Assembly: GCF_020740795.1 (NCBI RefSeq)
Contig: NC_067289.1
Coordinates: 20,046,608 to 20,110,607 of the forward strand
Source of the DNA: Apus apus
Taxonomy: Eukaryota > Chordata > Aves > Apodiformes > Apodidae
Length of the DNA stretch: 64,000 nt
Direction of reading: 5' to 3'
Part shown: piece after piece, positions 45,215-58,840 of the stretch
Layout: the number at the start of each line of letters is the position of its first letter
Position numbering within the stretch: position 1 is the stretch's first letter
Translations under genes and position numbers: made by a program
Notes under the pieces: generated by a model
Database searches by the model: none
The model's input: only the letters and a program-made list of their open reading frames with translations
Told to the model about the DNA's origin: nothing

Positions 45215-48200
45215 CTGGTAGAAAAATAGGATTCAATAATGTGAACATTTCACAGTAAATAAATTGCATTAATACAACAATATAAAAGCTGTGCTCAGCA
45301 ATTTCTCTAGGACAAGGTCTGTTCTAGAACTACACAGGCAGCTTTCTAAACACTTGAAGGACTATGAAGGTTACATCTTGTTATGAAAAATAATACAAAA
45401 ATACGTTGTAGTATTTCCACTTAGGAGTTTGTTTACTTGCTTCTCCCTATTGAAATGAGTTACCTGCTTAAGTAACTTCCAAGCAGAGTATTTCTGTGGC
45501 TCTATTTCTTGCTCATTTTCACTGTTGCAGGCTTCTCTGTAAAATCTTGCAGTGACTAAAGACTACACAAGGAATAGAAAAGCACAGCCATTAACTGAAT
45601 TTGTAAGCCACTCCATGCAGAGATCACCCCCCAAGAAAGAACTCAGAAAGGTTTTGTAGGTGTTACATGTTTTGACCTGATTTGCTTGACAGATTTAGCA
45701 TCCGCTGTGCAGAATTTCATCTCCCCTGTGGGTTGTTGTAGAGGATAAATATTCTTTGCTCCATTTCTTTGAGCTGTCAGAGACAATGAGCCTCCCCTCC
45801 TCCTTCTTTGGTCTTCTGTGATTATAGGGTAACCACAGTCAGCAAACAGCAAAACCTCTGCTCCTACATCCTAAGCAGAAAAATTCTGATCAGTAGTCTG
45901 TCACCTTTGCTACTGATGGACCTTTTGTAAAGGAGTTACAAACTAGCTACAAACATCTGAAAATAAAGGAGAGAGTCAACTAATGTCATGATTGCTGCTC
46001 CTTATGTCAAGTGATATGAATTAACAACAACTGCTGCCCTTTGGCTCTTAATTTGTTTTAATTGAGTGAATGGTGAGGCTTTGTGGCAAGCGAGCACTTC
46101 CAGAATGTGTTCCTTTGACTTGTATCTTCTCTGTCCCTTTGCTGGCAATAAATACAATCTGTGCAACCCCCATGCTGTTCAGCAGCAATAACGCCCATCA
46201 GAGAGTGACAGTGCATTCCTTTGCTAGTACTCAAACTTGTTTGGACTTCACAGGAAAATTAATTTTTAATATATTGCTTAAAAATTATTTTACCATTTTG
46301 TTTGAATTACATAGAAACCCTGGATTCTTTCACTATGAATGGAAAATCAGTGGTGAAGGAAAGAACACAGTGAGGTCATGTCTTAGTTTGAAGAGTAACA
46401 AAACCAAAATGAAAATAAAAACACTTGCCTGCTTTTAATGCTCCCAGTCGTCCTCTTCCTCCTCGTTGTAACAAATGCAATATTCTTTTTTCTGATCTAG
46501 TATCTAGGAAAAAGAAAAAGACTCTTGAAAATGTAGTGTTTGAATATGGATTAGCATGTATTCTTCAGAAATCAATTAACTTTTTGCATGTTTTTAAAAT
46601 ACTTCAAACATTTAAGGTAGGGGGGGAAGAAAGAAAAAAAAAAAAAAGGAGGTGTTGTTTGTAACTCTTTGTATTATTTATTACTGCAGTGGAGTAATTT
46701 AGGACACTGAAACCAAATGGCTCCAGGGCTGTTGGCATATTCCTGGTTTGACGTTTCCAGCATCTGTAACTGTGGAGTGTGTGAGCAGTAATTAGTGGGC
46801 ACCAGACCTGGCCACCTACCCTGAGACTTTTCCTCCATTGCAAGGCTGGTCACCTTCTGCTCCCATAGCCCTGAGGACTTCACATGCCTGTCCCAAAACA
46901 CATTTCATCTGCAGTGTTGCAATCTGTGGGTCCGTCAGGAATAAACGTACAGAAGAAGGCTAAATGAGTTTCCAGACCTTCACAGCCTTTGATAAGGTAA
47001 GAAGCACCATGCAAACATGTTTACAGTTACATTTTTCTCCTGTTTGTCACTGTTCTGCTTTTTGTGATATAGCTGTGATGGATATGCACTGTCCCAAAAG
47101 AAAAGACATTCTGGAAACAACTTGATAGATCTCACATGTTCCCCAGTTTATTTTCTAAACTCATTTCATACTTATATACATAAGGTTACCTGTACTTAGG
47201 TCTAACATGTTTATATATTTTCTCTCAAGAAAAATATCATACCTACATTCTATACACACCCATTTCTGCAGGGCATGGGCACTCACAAGCAGCCATTGTT
47301 GCTATAGAGATAAATTTGGCATGGAGAACATCCAGAGTGAAAGAAGTAAAAAGAATGAAGAACACTTGCTATATTTGTATTTATCATTAGCAAGTCAACT
47401 AGAACCTGCATTCTCTGCTGATTACAATTAATATGAAAGGGTACTAATTATAACAAACAAAAACTTTCTCACACATTATGCATGAGCACTGAAGCACTGA
47501 GCTGATTTTATTCTCATCTTCCTTGATATCCACACAATAGCCAGAAAGCTTGAAAAAATTAAGCATAGTAAAGATCTAAATATGTAATTTTTCTTTTTAA
47601 GTCACTACTAAATTATAACCTGAAAAAATGGTGACATTTCATTGCCCCCCCTGTTTGTTTTTTTCATAGAGACTGAGGGATTTACGTAACTAGTTTTAAT
47701 TATACATGATCTTTAAGCCTGTTTCTAAGCATATTCATCACCTCTTCTGCGATGATAAAATGCAGTTTGCCTCTTGGTATAGTCTGTAAAGACCATTTAA
47801 GTCAGAGCAGAATGGGTGCTGGAATGGCCCGAAGCTGCGTATGGGATTTAATCCAAGACCAGCACTCCCCAGGCTGACCTGGCTCTCCTTCCATTAAAGC
47901 TACTGAAGCTGTGTTAAGTGTCCCCAGGTGAGGATGTGGCCTTCAATTTTGGAGTAAGAAGAACCTACAGCATGGAGAAAGTTTTCAAGCATTCACTTTG
48001 AAATTTGAAACCTTCTGCAACAAACACTTTTTTTCCCATCACAGAATCCTCTTGACAGGTGACTCTTCTACTTACAGTTAAATAAATATTGAACACCTCT
48101 TCAAGGGATTTGCCTTTTTATTTTGAGCTTTTTAGAAAATTGATAAAATGACTAATTATTTAAATAATCAAGGTAATGAATATTTGATCACTAACATCAA

Positions 48201-48573
48201 AGTTGCAGACATAATTCAAGAGCTGAGGTATGTGCTTAATATTTCATTACTCATAACACAAAGAAAATTATAATTTCCTTGAAAATGTGTTTGTTAGAGG
48301 TATTCTTCCTCCACCTTTTGGAACAGTGGCATGGAGAAATATTGGTAATTAATTCAGATACAATTATCCAAACTTGTCATTGTGTTATTTGACAAGTTGT
48401 TGGATGAAACAAATTGGAGGTGGATTAAGGAAAATAACCTCAAATTTTGACATCTTCACAGCGCCAGTAATGATCTGAAGTCTGACACGGTGATTGATAC
48501 CAGTTGCTGCACAAGCATAGAGGATGGATCATCCATTCACTGATAACAACATTTATTTTTTTCTGTTTTTCAG
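45215..48573. other. Unique DNA, no gene seen
   Basis: The 122-codon plus-strand frame at 46070-46438 has no motif and AT-driven codons. An A-rich tract lies at 46626-46648. No RNA gene or transposon is recognised. Confidence 0.5.
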
Positions 48574-48589
48574 TGAGATGCACTGACGG
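48574..48589 (+). other. Candidate 16-nt microexon
   Basis: The plus strand reads atttatttttttctgtttttcag, then 16 nt (tgagatgcactgacgg), then GTAAGTATGG. The acceptor has a near-ideal pyrimidine tract and the donor is fully complementary to the U1 end from its GT onward. A branch-point-like ctgataac lies about 35 nt upstream of the AG. Two frames contain a stop; the third reads R-C-T-D-G. At 16 nt it would shift frame if skipped. It may belong to a long-intron gene or lncRNA, or be a chance pairing of strong sites. Confidence 0.33.
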
Positions 48590-50323
48590 GTAAGTATGGG
48601 ACATTATCATTGCCCCTTCCTGAGAGTTTCTGCTTGCCTTTCTCTTCCCAAGATCTAGAAGATATGCCGGTTTAGTCCTAATCCCCTGTTCCCATTTAAT
48701 CCCTCAAGGTTCAGCATCACAGCAAGCACTGACCATTAGCCAATACACTTTGACTTTGACATGATCTAATACTCAAACTGGAGATTGCCAGAAAACAAAA
48801 CAACCATTTCCTTTTTTAATATTTCAAACATATCTGAAACAGTTCAGGGACCCTCTATCAAGAGCAGTTGCTGCCTAGAGAGTCACTGTCAGCTTTATAA
48901 AGCCCTGTGCATTTACCTGCCCTGACAAGTCGTTCATATCAAGATGCTTGCAGATAATTAAAATTATTAACTACTGTCTATCAAGATACAGAGAACTGCA
49001 AAGGCAGAAAGGTCACTTAACTGAGTCTGAACTGATCTTGGAATTCAGGTTTTGACTCTTCATCCTCCTTCTCTCTGCAGTTCCTGAAACAAATATCTTC
49101 ATTGCAAAAGACCAAACACAGGCTCACTCAGCTACCTCTAAACACAGGTGCCTTCAGGACTGGGTTTGCTGTGCAGAGCCCTCTGCTCAGGCAGAACAGA
49201 ACATAACAAGTGTAAGAGGGTACCGAGATAGCCAGGTAACATCCTCAGAGGTCAAAATCCAGTTAATAATCCCCCTTTAAATCCATTTAATATTTCTGAT
49301 TCATTTTACTCTTTATTCTTACCAATTATACCTCTAGTCATGCATCTCCCACTCACTTTTTATCTCCTCTGTTAATTAGTTTATTAACTCATTGAGCATG
49401 ACTCCAAGCTTCATTTGTTAGCAAAAATATTATGGATTTTGAGCATGATATTTAATTTTTTCTGGTCTGAATGTCCTCACTGTGCAGTATCTATCTCAGT
49501 GTCTGAGTGACACCGCTGTTCAGTGGACTGCAGACACCCAGCTCATTAATCTAAGGAACTGTTTACCAGTCATGTTCTCAAGTACCCCATCTCTTCTGGT
49601 GCACAGCAATAATATTTAGGTTCTCTACTTTCTTAAAGCAATATAGGAATATTTCAACCTATATACTAATCCAGATCCTTAGGCAGTAAATACATCTACT
49701 CAACTCCATTTATGTAGAGATATTTATAGGGTATTTTATCACAATACTCCATTGTTTAGTAGAGTTGGTCGTAAAATAAGAAAAATATCAAAAATGTATA
49801 ACATTTTCAGTTCTGACTCTAGAAGCTTTTTTTTTTTTTTTAATGGTTACATACTATCTAAACCTTCCACTTGTATGTCCTGTTTGCTGAGAAACCTGAT
49901 TTCTTTCTATTATTTTTTTTGGTCATCTTAAAAAGAAGAGGCCCCGCTCTAAGAGTTGACTAAAACATAAGGACTGGGCAGTCCAGGCAAAGTGTGCATA
50001 CAGCCACACTCAACTAAGAGCACTAAGAGCAGCACTCTAGCTTCTTACAGTGCTGCTGCATCTGCTCTCTTTTATCTTACAATGCCTAAAAAATAGCTTT
50101 TTTTCCTGTCTGTGCCAGCACTGCCACACCAGGAGCTCAGGGGGAGCTCTTTACATGTGATCCAGCAGCTGCCTTTGGACACCACAGGGCCAGAAGCCCA
50201 TTGATGGCAGGAGAGAGGGAGGTGGCACTGAGAGGGGTAACAAACTACAAACCCATACAAAATATACAAACCTATAAAAATCTATAAAAACCTGCCTGTA
50301 GAATTTGAAGCACTAATGTGATT

Positions 50324-50340
50324 AAAAAAAAAAAAAAAAA
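50324..50340. repeat. A17 homopolymer
   Basis: Seventeen A residues with no adjacent retrogene-like sequence or flanking direct repeat that I can see. Confidence 0.92.
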
Positions 50341-52959
50341 GAAATTCAAGGTTGTTTAGATGCAGCTAAAACATGAGGCAAGGAAAGCAGCCAGCAGGTA
50401 TTTTAAAGCTATGTTTGCATGGGAAATACTTAGAACTGAAATGCACAGAAAAAAGCTATGAAACAGCGTGTGAACAGGAGAGATGAAACTAAGTGAAAAT
50501 TAAAAAAAATTATCTGACAGCAAGTGCTGTGTGGTTGCTGCCTGATGGTTTCCCAAGGGAACAAAAAAACCCTGTTTCACTGGAATCAGTAAAACACAAA
50601 ACAAGCTGGACAAAAGCACAAGAAAATGTACAGCAGTGGAAGCACAGTAGTCAGAGAGCATTTCCATCCCTGAATTGCCTGTTTTCTGGCTGGTGTCTCA
50701 CTGGGATCCTTTATTTCCCTCTGGAACCACAAAGTTCCCACCATGCAGGGATCCCAAGCAATGGTGCAAAGACCTGCTTGGGTGACTGATGCCCCTGTAA
50801 CTTACAGTCTGCACTGGCATTGGTATCCAGAGTCCTGCCTCTGGAAAGAGCCAGCAACTGGGTTTACATCCTGCTATTACTAAAGAAAAATACAGATATT
50901 AACTGCTCTATGAAAAGACATTAAAAAAATAATCCAGTCTGGAGAGTGTGAGATAATTTCCCTAGTCTATTTATATAATTTAATAGAAAAATCTTCTTTA
51001 ACATTTCACATAATTAGAGAACACACAAGTATGCTGCTAAGTAATGCCTTTAAATATCTTTACCTGAGTCTTCAAAATGACAAACACCTGTCTTATCACT
51101 CACGCCAAGAACAGGTTCCTACCAGGGACCATAATAACAAAATCATAATTTCTGAGGGTCTGAAAAAAGATGGGACTACTAAAATCATCCTGTAATTGAC
51201 TTCTTAATATTCTAAGATCACTGTCACGTAATAAGACTGAGAGTTTGAGAATTAAATTGAAGCATAAATCCCTGGAAGAGACTTTCACGAGCCTAACATG
51301 CAGTCATTAGGTTAAAAGAATAAATCAGCTTGAAGTTTCTAAATGTTTCTGTCAATAGAAACGCAAGGAGAGAATGTCAGCACAGAGTTAGAAACAAGCA
51401 GCACAGCACTGGAGATGCCCAGGAAAATGAATTCTCTCATAAATGCTCAAGGTCCAAAATTGTTTCATTCAGCATTGGAGTTTTACAAGAAGAGCCTCAA
51501 CTTAGAGCATTGCTGGTACAACCAAATTTTACTCCATGGTAGAAGGAGTAAATTCTATTTGAAGTGTTCTCCAAAATCCTGGGCAGCTCAGACAGACTTC
51601 AAAAGAAAATTTCAGTGTTTTCTCAGCTCTGAAGACCTGAGACACCACAGCTGACCCCAGAAGAACAGCCAAATAGTCAGTTGGGTTCCTGCTCTTGGTT
51701 TCCAGGTTCTCAGTGCAAGGAAAACACCACTGTGAGAAAAAAAAACCAACAAGCCAAACAACCCCCCCAAAAAAAACCCCAACAAATAAACAGTAAAAAT
51801 TCTAAAACTTTTAAAAATTGTGAGTATTCCCTCTCACCCACACACAGCTGCCCACAGAGGGCCAGGTTTCAGAGGTGACCTGCAGGCAGGGCTGCCCACA
51901 GTCTTTAACAAACACCTTGCTGAGGTTCCTCAAGGAAGAAGCTGCCTGGGAGACAGAAGGTCTTCAAAGTCTTGCCGATTGCTAATAGCTTCTCTCCTTT
52001 GTAGAGGGCAGTGTAGATGCCTAATGAATCACTGCTCAGAGCTCTGTTTCTAGAAGCAGGGATGTTTTTCGTGAGATATTTCAATTTCTGGGAAATAGCA
52101 GGGTGCTTTTTTTTTTCAACAGAAGACTATTTTGTCTGATGAGGTCTGAACAGCCTGTTTTCTATATCATTTCTATAGGAGCTTAACACTTGTGATTGAT
52201 TTTTTTTCTAAGAAGTTATCTGTAAAAAATTAATTACATCAGCATTCTGCTTAAAAAAAAAAATATATATATAAAATAAGCAGAGCTAAACCCAACATAA
52301 ACAGTTGTCTAAAAATGTGAAATAGTATCTGGCAGCAAGTGCCCTAGAAGTCTATTATCATGGCATGGAAAGAAGCTCTCACTGAAGCTGCTGTGGCTCC
52401 AGCATGGCAAGACAGAGCTCCTGCAGCTTCATCAGGTTATGAGCATAGCAACACCTGGGCAGGAGACACACACTGGTGTGATGCCTCACTCTTGTGTTTG
52501 GCCTGGCCTGCCAGTCTGATTCAAAGTGAGCTGGATGTTACTGATCTGACTGGTAGGTCCAGAGATGCAATTTGCAGCAAAATCTACACAGTCTGAAGAG
52601 GTAAAAAGCTATTTCTATCCCAAACTTCTTTTCCTGTGATGGGCCATGAACACCTGCTCAGCAAGTGAGCTCCTGCAGAGTTCACTGATGTCTCCAGGCT
52701 TTGGATGACATTTATGCAGCTGATAAGCAGAAATTTGATCTCTATATACTTGTCTGCTCAAACTACAGAGCTACTGCAAGGTGAGATGCCATATTTTCAA
52801 TTACTTTCCTTAAATTGCAAGTGTGTAAGAGCAAATAAAATAGATAGACCTGCTGTTATTCAGAAGACACCTCAACAACCAGAAAGCTACAGAAAGACTA
52901 AATGTGACAGGACAGGGACTCCCTGGAGGGCTTTGCAAGAGCTGGGGAGAGGAGGACTC

Positions 52960-52982
52960 TTTTTTTTTTTTTTTTTTTTTTT
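52960..52982. repeat. T23 homopolymer
   Basis: Twenty-three T residues. On the minus strand this would be a poly(A) run, but the sequence preceding it in that sense shows no recognisable processed gene. Confidence 0.93.
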
Positions 52983-53640
52983 AACCCCAGCACATCTGAA
53001 ACTGAGAATCTGAGGCAACCCCCTGCCTTGGTTTAGCAAAGGCACGTCTGGAGAGCTGCTTAGCTCTTCTAAGCTTTACCAAGAGGCAAGATGGAGCAGT
53101 TGCTGAATGTTGACCCTTGGAAAACCACGCAAGTGTTTCAAATAGAATTTCTAATAGTTCATACCTTAAGGTAATGAAAATACTTTTGAAGAGCTTTTTG
53201 TCTTCCTTTACTTTTAATATTTTTTTTCTTTTCCTAAGTGCCTTCCTTTTCTATGACAGTTTGTTAAAAGTATGCAGAGAGGTCCTCTGAATAGATCTGC
53301 AGAGTTTAACTGAGTTCAGTGGGCTCCTGACAATTGAATTGAGTTGAATTTCTAGCTTTGCAATTTTGAGCATGAAAAAAGCCATGTCAGGTCTGGTCTA
53401 GGGCATTAGCCACTCTCCAGTAAGGATCAGCAGTGTATATCTAGAGAAAAAATATAAGAATAAGACTTTGTGGCTGAGGCAGAGAGTATATCTTCCAAGA
53501 TCTTGATAGATTATCTTTTTTCTTCCATCAGTCTGGCTGCTGCCCTTTTTACCTCAAATATATTTCTGGCTAATAGCCATGAATTTGACTAGATGTTTAA
53601 CTGACTAGTCAACTAAACTAAGGTTAACTAGATGTTGGAA

Positions 53641-53803
53641 AATTATCTCCTGATTGTTTTGAACCTATTACCTAATCAGTCCATTCGTTGTCCCCTAGTT
53701 CTATTTTGAGAAACAACAAATAATTTTTCTCTATTAATTTCTTCATTTATGATTGCACAAACCTGTGTCATCTCAGCTTCAGTTCTCTTTTCCAGCTCTA
53801 GGC
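53641..53803 (-). mobile_element. Old CR1 relic, end of ORF2
   Basis: The plus strand reads 'gttttgaacctattacctaa', 'cattcgttgtcccctagttc', 'aaataatttttctctatt' and 'agttctcttttccagctc'. This is the reverse complement of the ORF2 end and early 3' UTR of older sauropsid CR1 (from memory: 'gaacctgtcacctaat..gtcccctagttcttg...cttttccaagctg'). Heavily diverged with stops in all frames. Together with the relics at 34.6 and 40.7 kb it shows an old CR1 layer beneath the younger copies. Confidence 0.72.
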
Positions 53804-56800
53804 TTGTTTGTTTGTTGTTTTTTTTTTTTCTTGACAAAGAAGCCATTCAATTTATTTGCTCATTCTTCTCTCTGACTTCAGTTCTTTTCTTTCCTGTTTC
53901 AAGATGGGAACAGATCTAAATAAATACTACCCAGAAACCCCTTAATTTCTTTGAAGACTGCAGTGAATTCTTTTAATGGTGCTGTGTAAAAATGACTTAT
54001 ATGAAATACAAAGAAATTTGCTGGAGCCTTCCAGCACTGAAGATTAAGTAAATATTGTTTTACTCTGTATACTAAATCTGCGGATGAAGAAGCTAAATTC
54101 TCATCAGCAGCAGTTACAGTAACTAGCTTGCCTGCTTTTCTCATACTGGGGGTAATTCTGCCTTGGGAGATGTTATTCGTTGATATCTTTTTTCCATGAC
54201 AGATGTTTAAGCTGATATTTCCTTACATGACAAGAGTGAAAATAGAAGCAACATCAGTTACATTTGATGGAAACCCCTGAATACCAACAGAACTGGTACA
54301 GAGCCCGAGTCCTTTATCTTATCTCTCAGACAGTACTTTGGCAGCCCTATATATGATAATGTAAGAATAATTGCTTATTACATTTCTGCTGTAACATACA
54401 AGCATTGTGTAATTCAGCATTAATGTCTGACAACCCAGCTGTCATCCTTCCAAAAATACTTGCTGTCTAACTACTAGAGCTGTTACTGCTCCTGCTTCAA
54501 ACCAAAGGAAGAGATTCAGCTCCAGGGCATTTTGACAGGGTGTTATCTTTTTCAGAAGACAGATGTTTGTGCTGGAACCATCTGATGGTTTTAAGGCTTA
54601 TCCACATGTGTCAATAAATAAGTGCTAAATTACTTGCTAGGTCCTGAGTTAAAGTTCAGGCTAAGACCTCTTCTAGAGAAATATGTCAGTGATACACAAA
54701 ACTAAGAGCAGCATGTTCACAAAAAAAGTTTCAAATACCTTTTTAAACAACATGGAAAGCCAAGAAGCTCTGGCTTTGAGGCTAACATATGTGAAAGGAC
54801 ACTGAGAATGTATGACATAGATGGAGTTGTCATTCACTGCCCTTCTCCATTTCATTTCCCAAGAGAAATACTTCAGAGGCAGGGTAAATGATTCCTCACC
54901 TTCTAAGGGATTTTATTATTTGAAGTAGTATGATAGTCCGTATTGACCCAACTTTGATTTGTAAGCTGATGATGAAATTAATTTGGCCTTTGGTATAACC
55001 ACAATTAACTTCTCCAGAAGGGAGGTGATATGATGTCTTGCAGTAAAAAACAATCTTTGCAAGGAGCAGCACAGGGCCTTAAGTGTTGTTGGAGGCTTCA
55101 ATAGACTTATGTCAGACTGAAGTGGCTCATTTGTCTCTGCGTGGTCCTCTGCACAGGGTGGAATTTCACCCTGTAGGATAAATTATGGAAAATTTTTTGC
55201 ATCAGAATGACTGAGTGTTATCTGATGTGGGAGTTTAATTCCTCATTCAGATTCCAGATAATGGATCAAAAAAAAAAAGAACTAGAGGATGACACTGATT
55301 GAACAGTGTTTAATATTCTTTGTTTAGAAAGTCTGGTTAACCTGTCACTGCCAAATGAATGTAAGTGCTGGGTCTGTGTGTGCTTCAGACTGTCTTGTAT
55401 TAATAAATGGAAGTAGGATAAACTACTTGAGCTTTAAACCTGCTTACAAGGGAATACATGAAACGCTCTTCTCCTTCTTTTAATCTGTTAATTACTTATT
55501 CAGTGAAAGGGTGGGGAGGAAAAAAGAGAAAAGAAGTGCAAAACAGGGATCCTATTTTTTTCGATATTCAGAAAGTTAGTCTTCTGCCATTAAATTATCA
55601 GAACACAAATCTGAGGGATCTAATTCTGGGAAAATTGCTCAGTCGGTTTAAGTAATTTGACGTCTTTCTGGGATTACAGATAAGCAAATATAGGACAAAT
55701 CACTCAGAAAATTAATTTTGCTGGAACAATTTGGGTGCTGTTTGGGTTTTTTTTTCCAAAATAAGAATTTTTAGTATGAAAACTCAATTTCTCTTTCCCC
55801 TTCATTGAATTACATCCCTCCCATTGTTTCTCCTGCCCCAGCTGCAAAACCTAAAGCAAAGGCACCATAGATACTGACTTGGAGGCTCCTGGAAATGCCA
55901 CCCGCTAGGCATATGCCAAAGGCTATGCAATACTTACCTGCTGCTTTAGGTTTTTCTTTATTATTTGTGGCCCATATTTGCGAGGCATCAGCAGCAGAGA
56001 GATAGCAGTTTTTACTTTCTTCTTTTCCTCTGACCAGCTATCAAAGCAGTATGAAAAACTTTGCTTAGTAAAAAACTGCAGGTATTTGCTGGGGAGAATA
56101 AAAATAAAAAAAAATTTAAAAAAAGAGGAAAAATTGAAGCATTTCAACATTAAAATCCCTTTGACTTCTTTGTTCATGGAAAAACAAAATATTAAAAATA
56201 CCCTGTATTTTTTCTTTTTCAGAGCTCATACTGGTTTAAAGGAAAGGAAAAGAATTAAATAAAATGTACTTAGCATTTATTTCACTTGGATTAGGTGGGC
56301 AACTTTGAAGCAGTTCTTACCAGTTTCCCCATGCATAATGGCTTGTTTGCAAATTTCTCTTTCAGTGTGTGAAGCAGATGCCTTTTGTATGAGCCTGAAG
56401 TGGAGGATGTGCATGAAGAACACATAACTCACTCCACCCACTGAGAGGTCATTTGCCTAGTGGTAAGACCAGAGCTAATGCAGAGTGAGCCCCAAACACG
56501 CAGGGTACAGCCTTCAACACCAACCGGTTTGCTCTGTAGCTTCTCTCACTGGCAATGGAGACGAGCCAGGTCTTGCCTGTGCTGTCCCATGGGCAGAGAT
56601 TACCTGCAGCTTCATGTTTGCTGCTGTACAAACACAAACATTAAAGAGCCGCTGCATTTGTTTGTCTTTTAAATTGGAACAGTAACGGAGTTTTGAGAGA
56701 ATAACTGCTTTTCCATTTCTTCAGGGCAATCTAGTAAAGTAGCTATGTGTCAAAGGATTTGCTAACAGCTGGAGATATTTGAAAATGCAACCTCTTCCTT

Positions 56801-57224
56801 TCGTTGAGAAAGAATTGGCCTGTAGCCCTTGCAATATTGCAGAGATTTGAGGTAATCTTGGAGAAGATATGTGCTTGCTTTGCACATACCTTCTAATTTC
56901 AGAGTAAACTGCACGAGGTGATGTGTTCTCCAGCTCCACTAATTCCTTTTTTTTTTTTTTTTTTTTTTTTTTTTCCTGAGAATTTGGCTTTCTTAGTGAG
57001 TATCTGATGGTACACTGAAGAAGGATGTTTATCCTAGGAATGCCAAGTACCAGGTGGCTTGTACCAAGCAATAGCTATCTGCAGGTTATGCATATGTAGG
57101 GCTGCTGTAAAAATGACAAGCTCAAGAAGAATCAAGCACATTGCATATGTGATTCAAACTCCTTCCCTTGCCCTCCATGGGGGCACAGGGGATACATAAA
57201 CTTCTGCTGCTAGTGAGGGAATTT
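53804..57224. other. Unique AT-rich DNA, no gene seen
   Basis: The only marked feature is a T28 homopolymer at 56947-56974. Short open frames on both strands around 56449-56685 and elsewhere show no motif. Confidence 0.5.
56947..56974. repeat. T28 homopolymer
   Basis: Twenty-eight T residues, the longest homopolymer in the window. It yields a poly-Lys artificial frame on the minus strand. Confidence 0.95.
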
Positions 57225-57356
57225 CAGCTGAGCCAGGTGCTGGCACAGACACCGCCAGACTCCTCTGCAGGTGGCTTGTTGTGCCGGCTGCGCCTCCGCG
57301 CTGCTTCCCATCGCCTGCTCCAGGAGCCCTGCAGCTTCTTGAGGCAGGAGGAGTGA
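57225..57356. other. Small GC- and CpG-rich patch, nature unknown
   Basis: About 130 bases, clearly richer in GC than the flanks, contain several CpGs within gccggctgcgcctccgcgct. The plus strand is open to a TGA at 57354-57356 (L-S-Q-V-L-A-Q-T-P-P-D-S-S-A-G then R-L-R-L-R-A-A-S). The minus strand is open too. A possible acceptor (gggaatttcag) and donor (TGCAG|GTGGCT) bracket the 5' part on the plus strand. It could be an exon, a small regulatory CpG patch or a captured fragment. Confidence 0.35.
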
Positions 57357-58840
57357 CAGGGCCCTAACAGTAATTCTTGATTATTTTCCAACTTTGACAA
57401 TTAATAACTAATATGTCCTATCTAATCACATGGGATTTCAAGTCCATGGTCTAAACTCAATTTACTGTACTTTCATAACAGCAATTTTTTCCTTTTCCTC
57501 TCCCTGAAGGCACCCTCTTCCTTGAATTCTGGGAGGTGAAGATTAAGCTGACAGATGGTATCAGCAGAAGAATGATTATGAGTTTTAAAAACCTTGATAT
57601 TTTGGCTTAGTACACCATTTTTCATGCAAATACTGACATGGATATTAGCATCCAATTATAAAAGTATGCCATTCTGTTACAGTTTACATTACAATCATTT
57701 AATGTTTCATTAAAAGCACTATGAAAAACTGCTCTGAAAAGGATAAAAATCAATGATGTACACGTCACTTCTGCTGCTTTGCTGCTCTGGTACTATGTGG
57801 TAGTGAAAATGGGCTATATATCTTTCTAAATTATTCTGTTAAATTGACTGAGCTTCTGCTCCCATTTTTGGGTCCTGTCCTCCTCCTTCTCGTCACATCT
57901 ATTGTCAGTGAACAAAACATAATAAGGAAAACTATTAAAATCTCACAAAGTGCTGCTTTCATGACACATTAGTTAGCAAATAAGTGTTACATGATGGATA
58001 AGCCAGGGCAAGCTAGTGCAGGATGCTAAACACAGAGAGAAAATAGTACAGCTTAACCTTCTTGTCACAGGCTGCACTAACTCACATTAGCTGACATGTT
58101 CCTCAAGTTGAGAGCAAGCACTTGGACAAGTGTCAGAGGCTGACTCTCCAAACGGTGAGTTGATCATCTCAACAAGCCTGTAATTTCTAGGTTAAGAAAT
58201 CTGTGACCCCTCTCCTTGTTTTCTCTCTCTTTTTCTTGCTATGAAAAGTGAACACTGATCCTCACTACCTGTCTCCTGAAGCTTCTGACATACTGCAAAG
58301 CAACACTTAGGTATAAAAAGGATGACTAACCTGTGTGGATCAATCTGTAAAAATGGTCATGGAAATTATAGTTAGTGAAAAAGAAACAGCACTGCCATCC
58401 AAACAATGTAGCACAGTAAACAGGAATGGCTAGGTTGCAAGTATTGCTTGCAGGTTGTCTTCTCTAGTCAGAGGTCTCAAAACCTCCAGTGGGCAATTCA
58501 TCACTCCCTAATCCTATTAGCAGTAATGGAAAAATGCCAGACAATTTTCCACAAATCTGCATTAGCTTTCTTTAAATTGATACAGCATCCAAGATCAGAG
58601 TGCAGCCTTAGCCAAGAACAGCGACTGGCTGCTCATCGACCAAAAATCCAACTCTGTGTTAGACAGGCATTGCCAATTCTAGTTCTAAAGCACAAGGACT
58701 ATAGAATATTTGAAAGTTTGTTATTTGCTTATTTGTTTTATTTTATTTGCACATGGGTTGGTAACAACATTGTACTTTGGGTCCATGCTATGAAGACAAG
58801 ATTCACAGCAACTCTTAATAACCATTACCTTTGTCTCTGG
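57357..58840. other. Unique DNA, no supported gene
   Basis: The plus-strand frame at 58448-58915 (155 codons) runs straight into the adjacent CR1 and has no domain, so it is judged a chance ORF. Nothing else is recognised. Confidence 0.5.

Larger units (their letters stand above)
48590..53640. other. Unique AT-rich DNA with homopolymers, no gene seen
   Basis: Contains T15 (49827-49841), A17 (50324-50340), an A/C-rich tract (51737-51790) and T23 (52960-52982). Open frames are short and overlap on both strands. Confidence 0.5.

Noticed and set aside
46070-46438. 122-codon plus-strand ORF
   Set aside because: AT-driven codons, no domain and no promoter or splice context.
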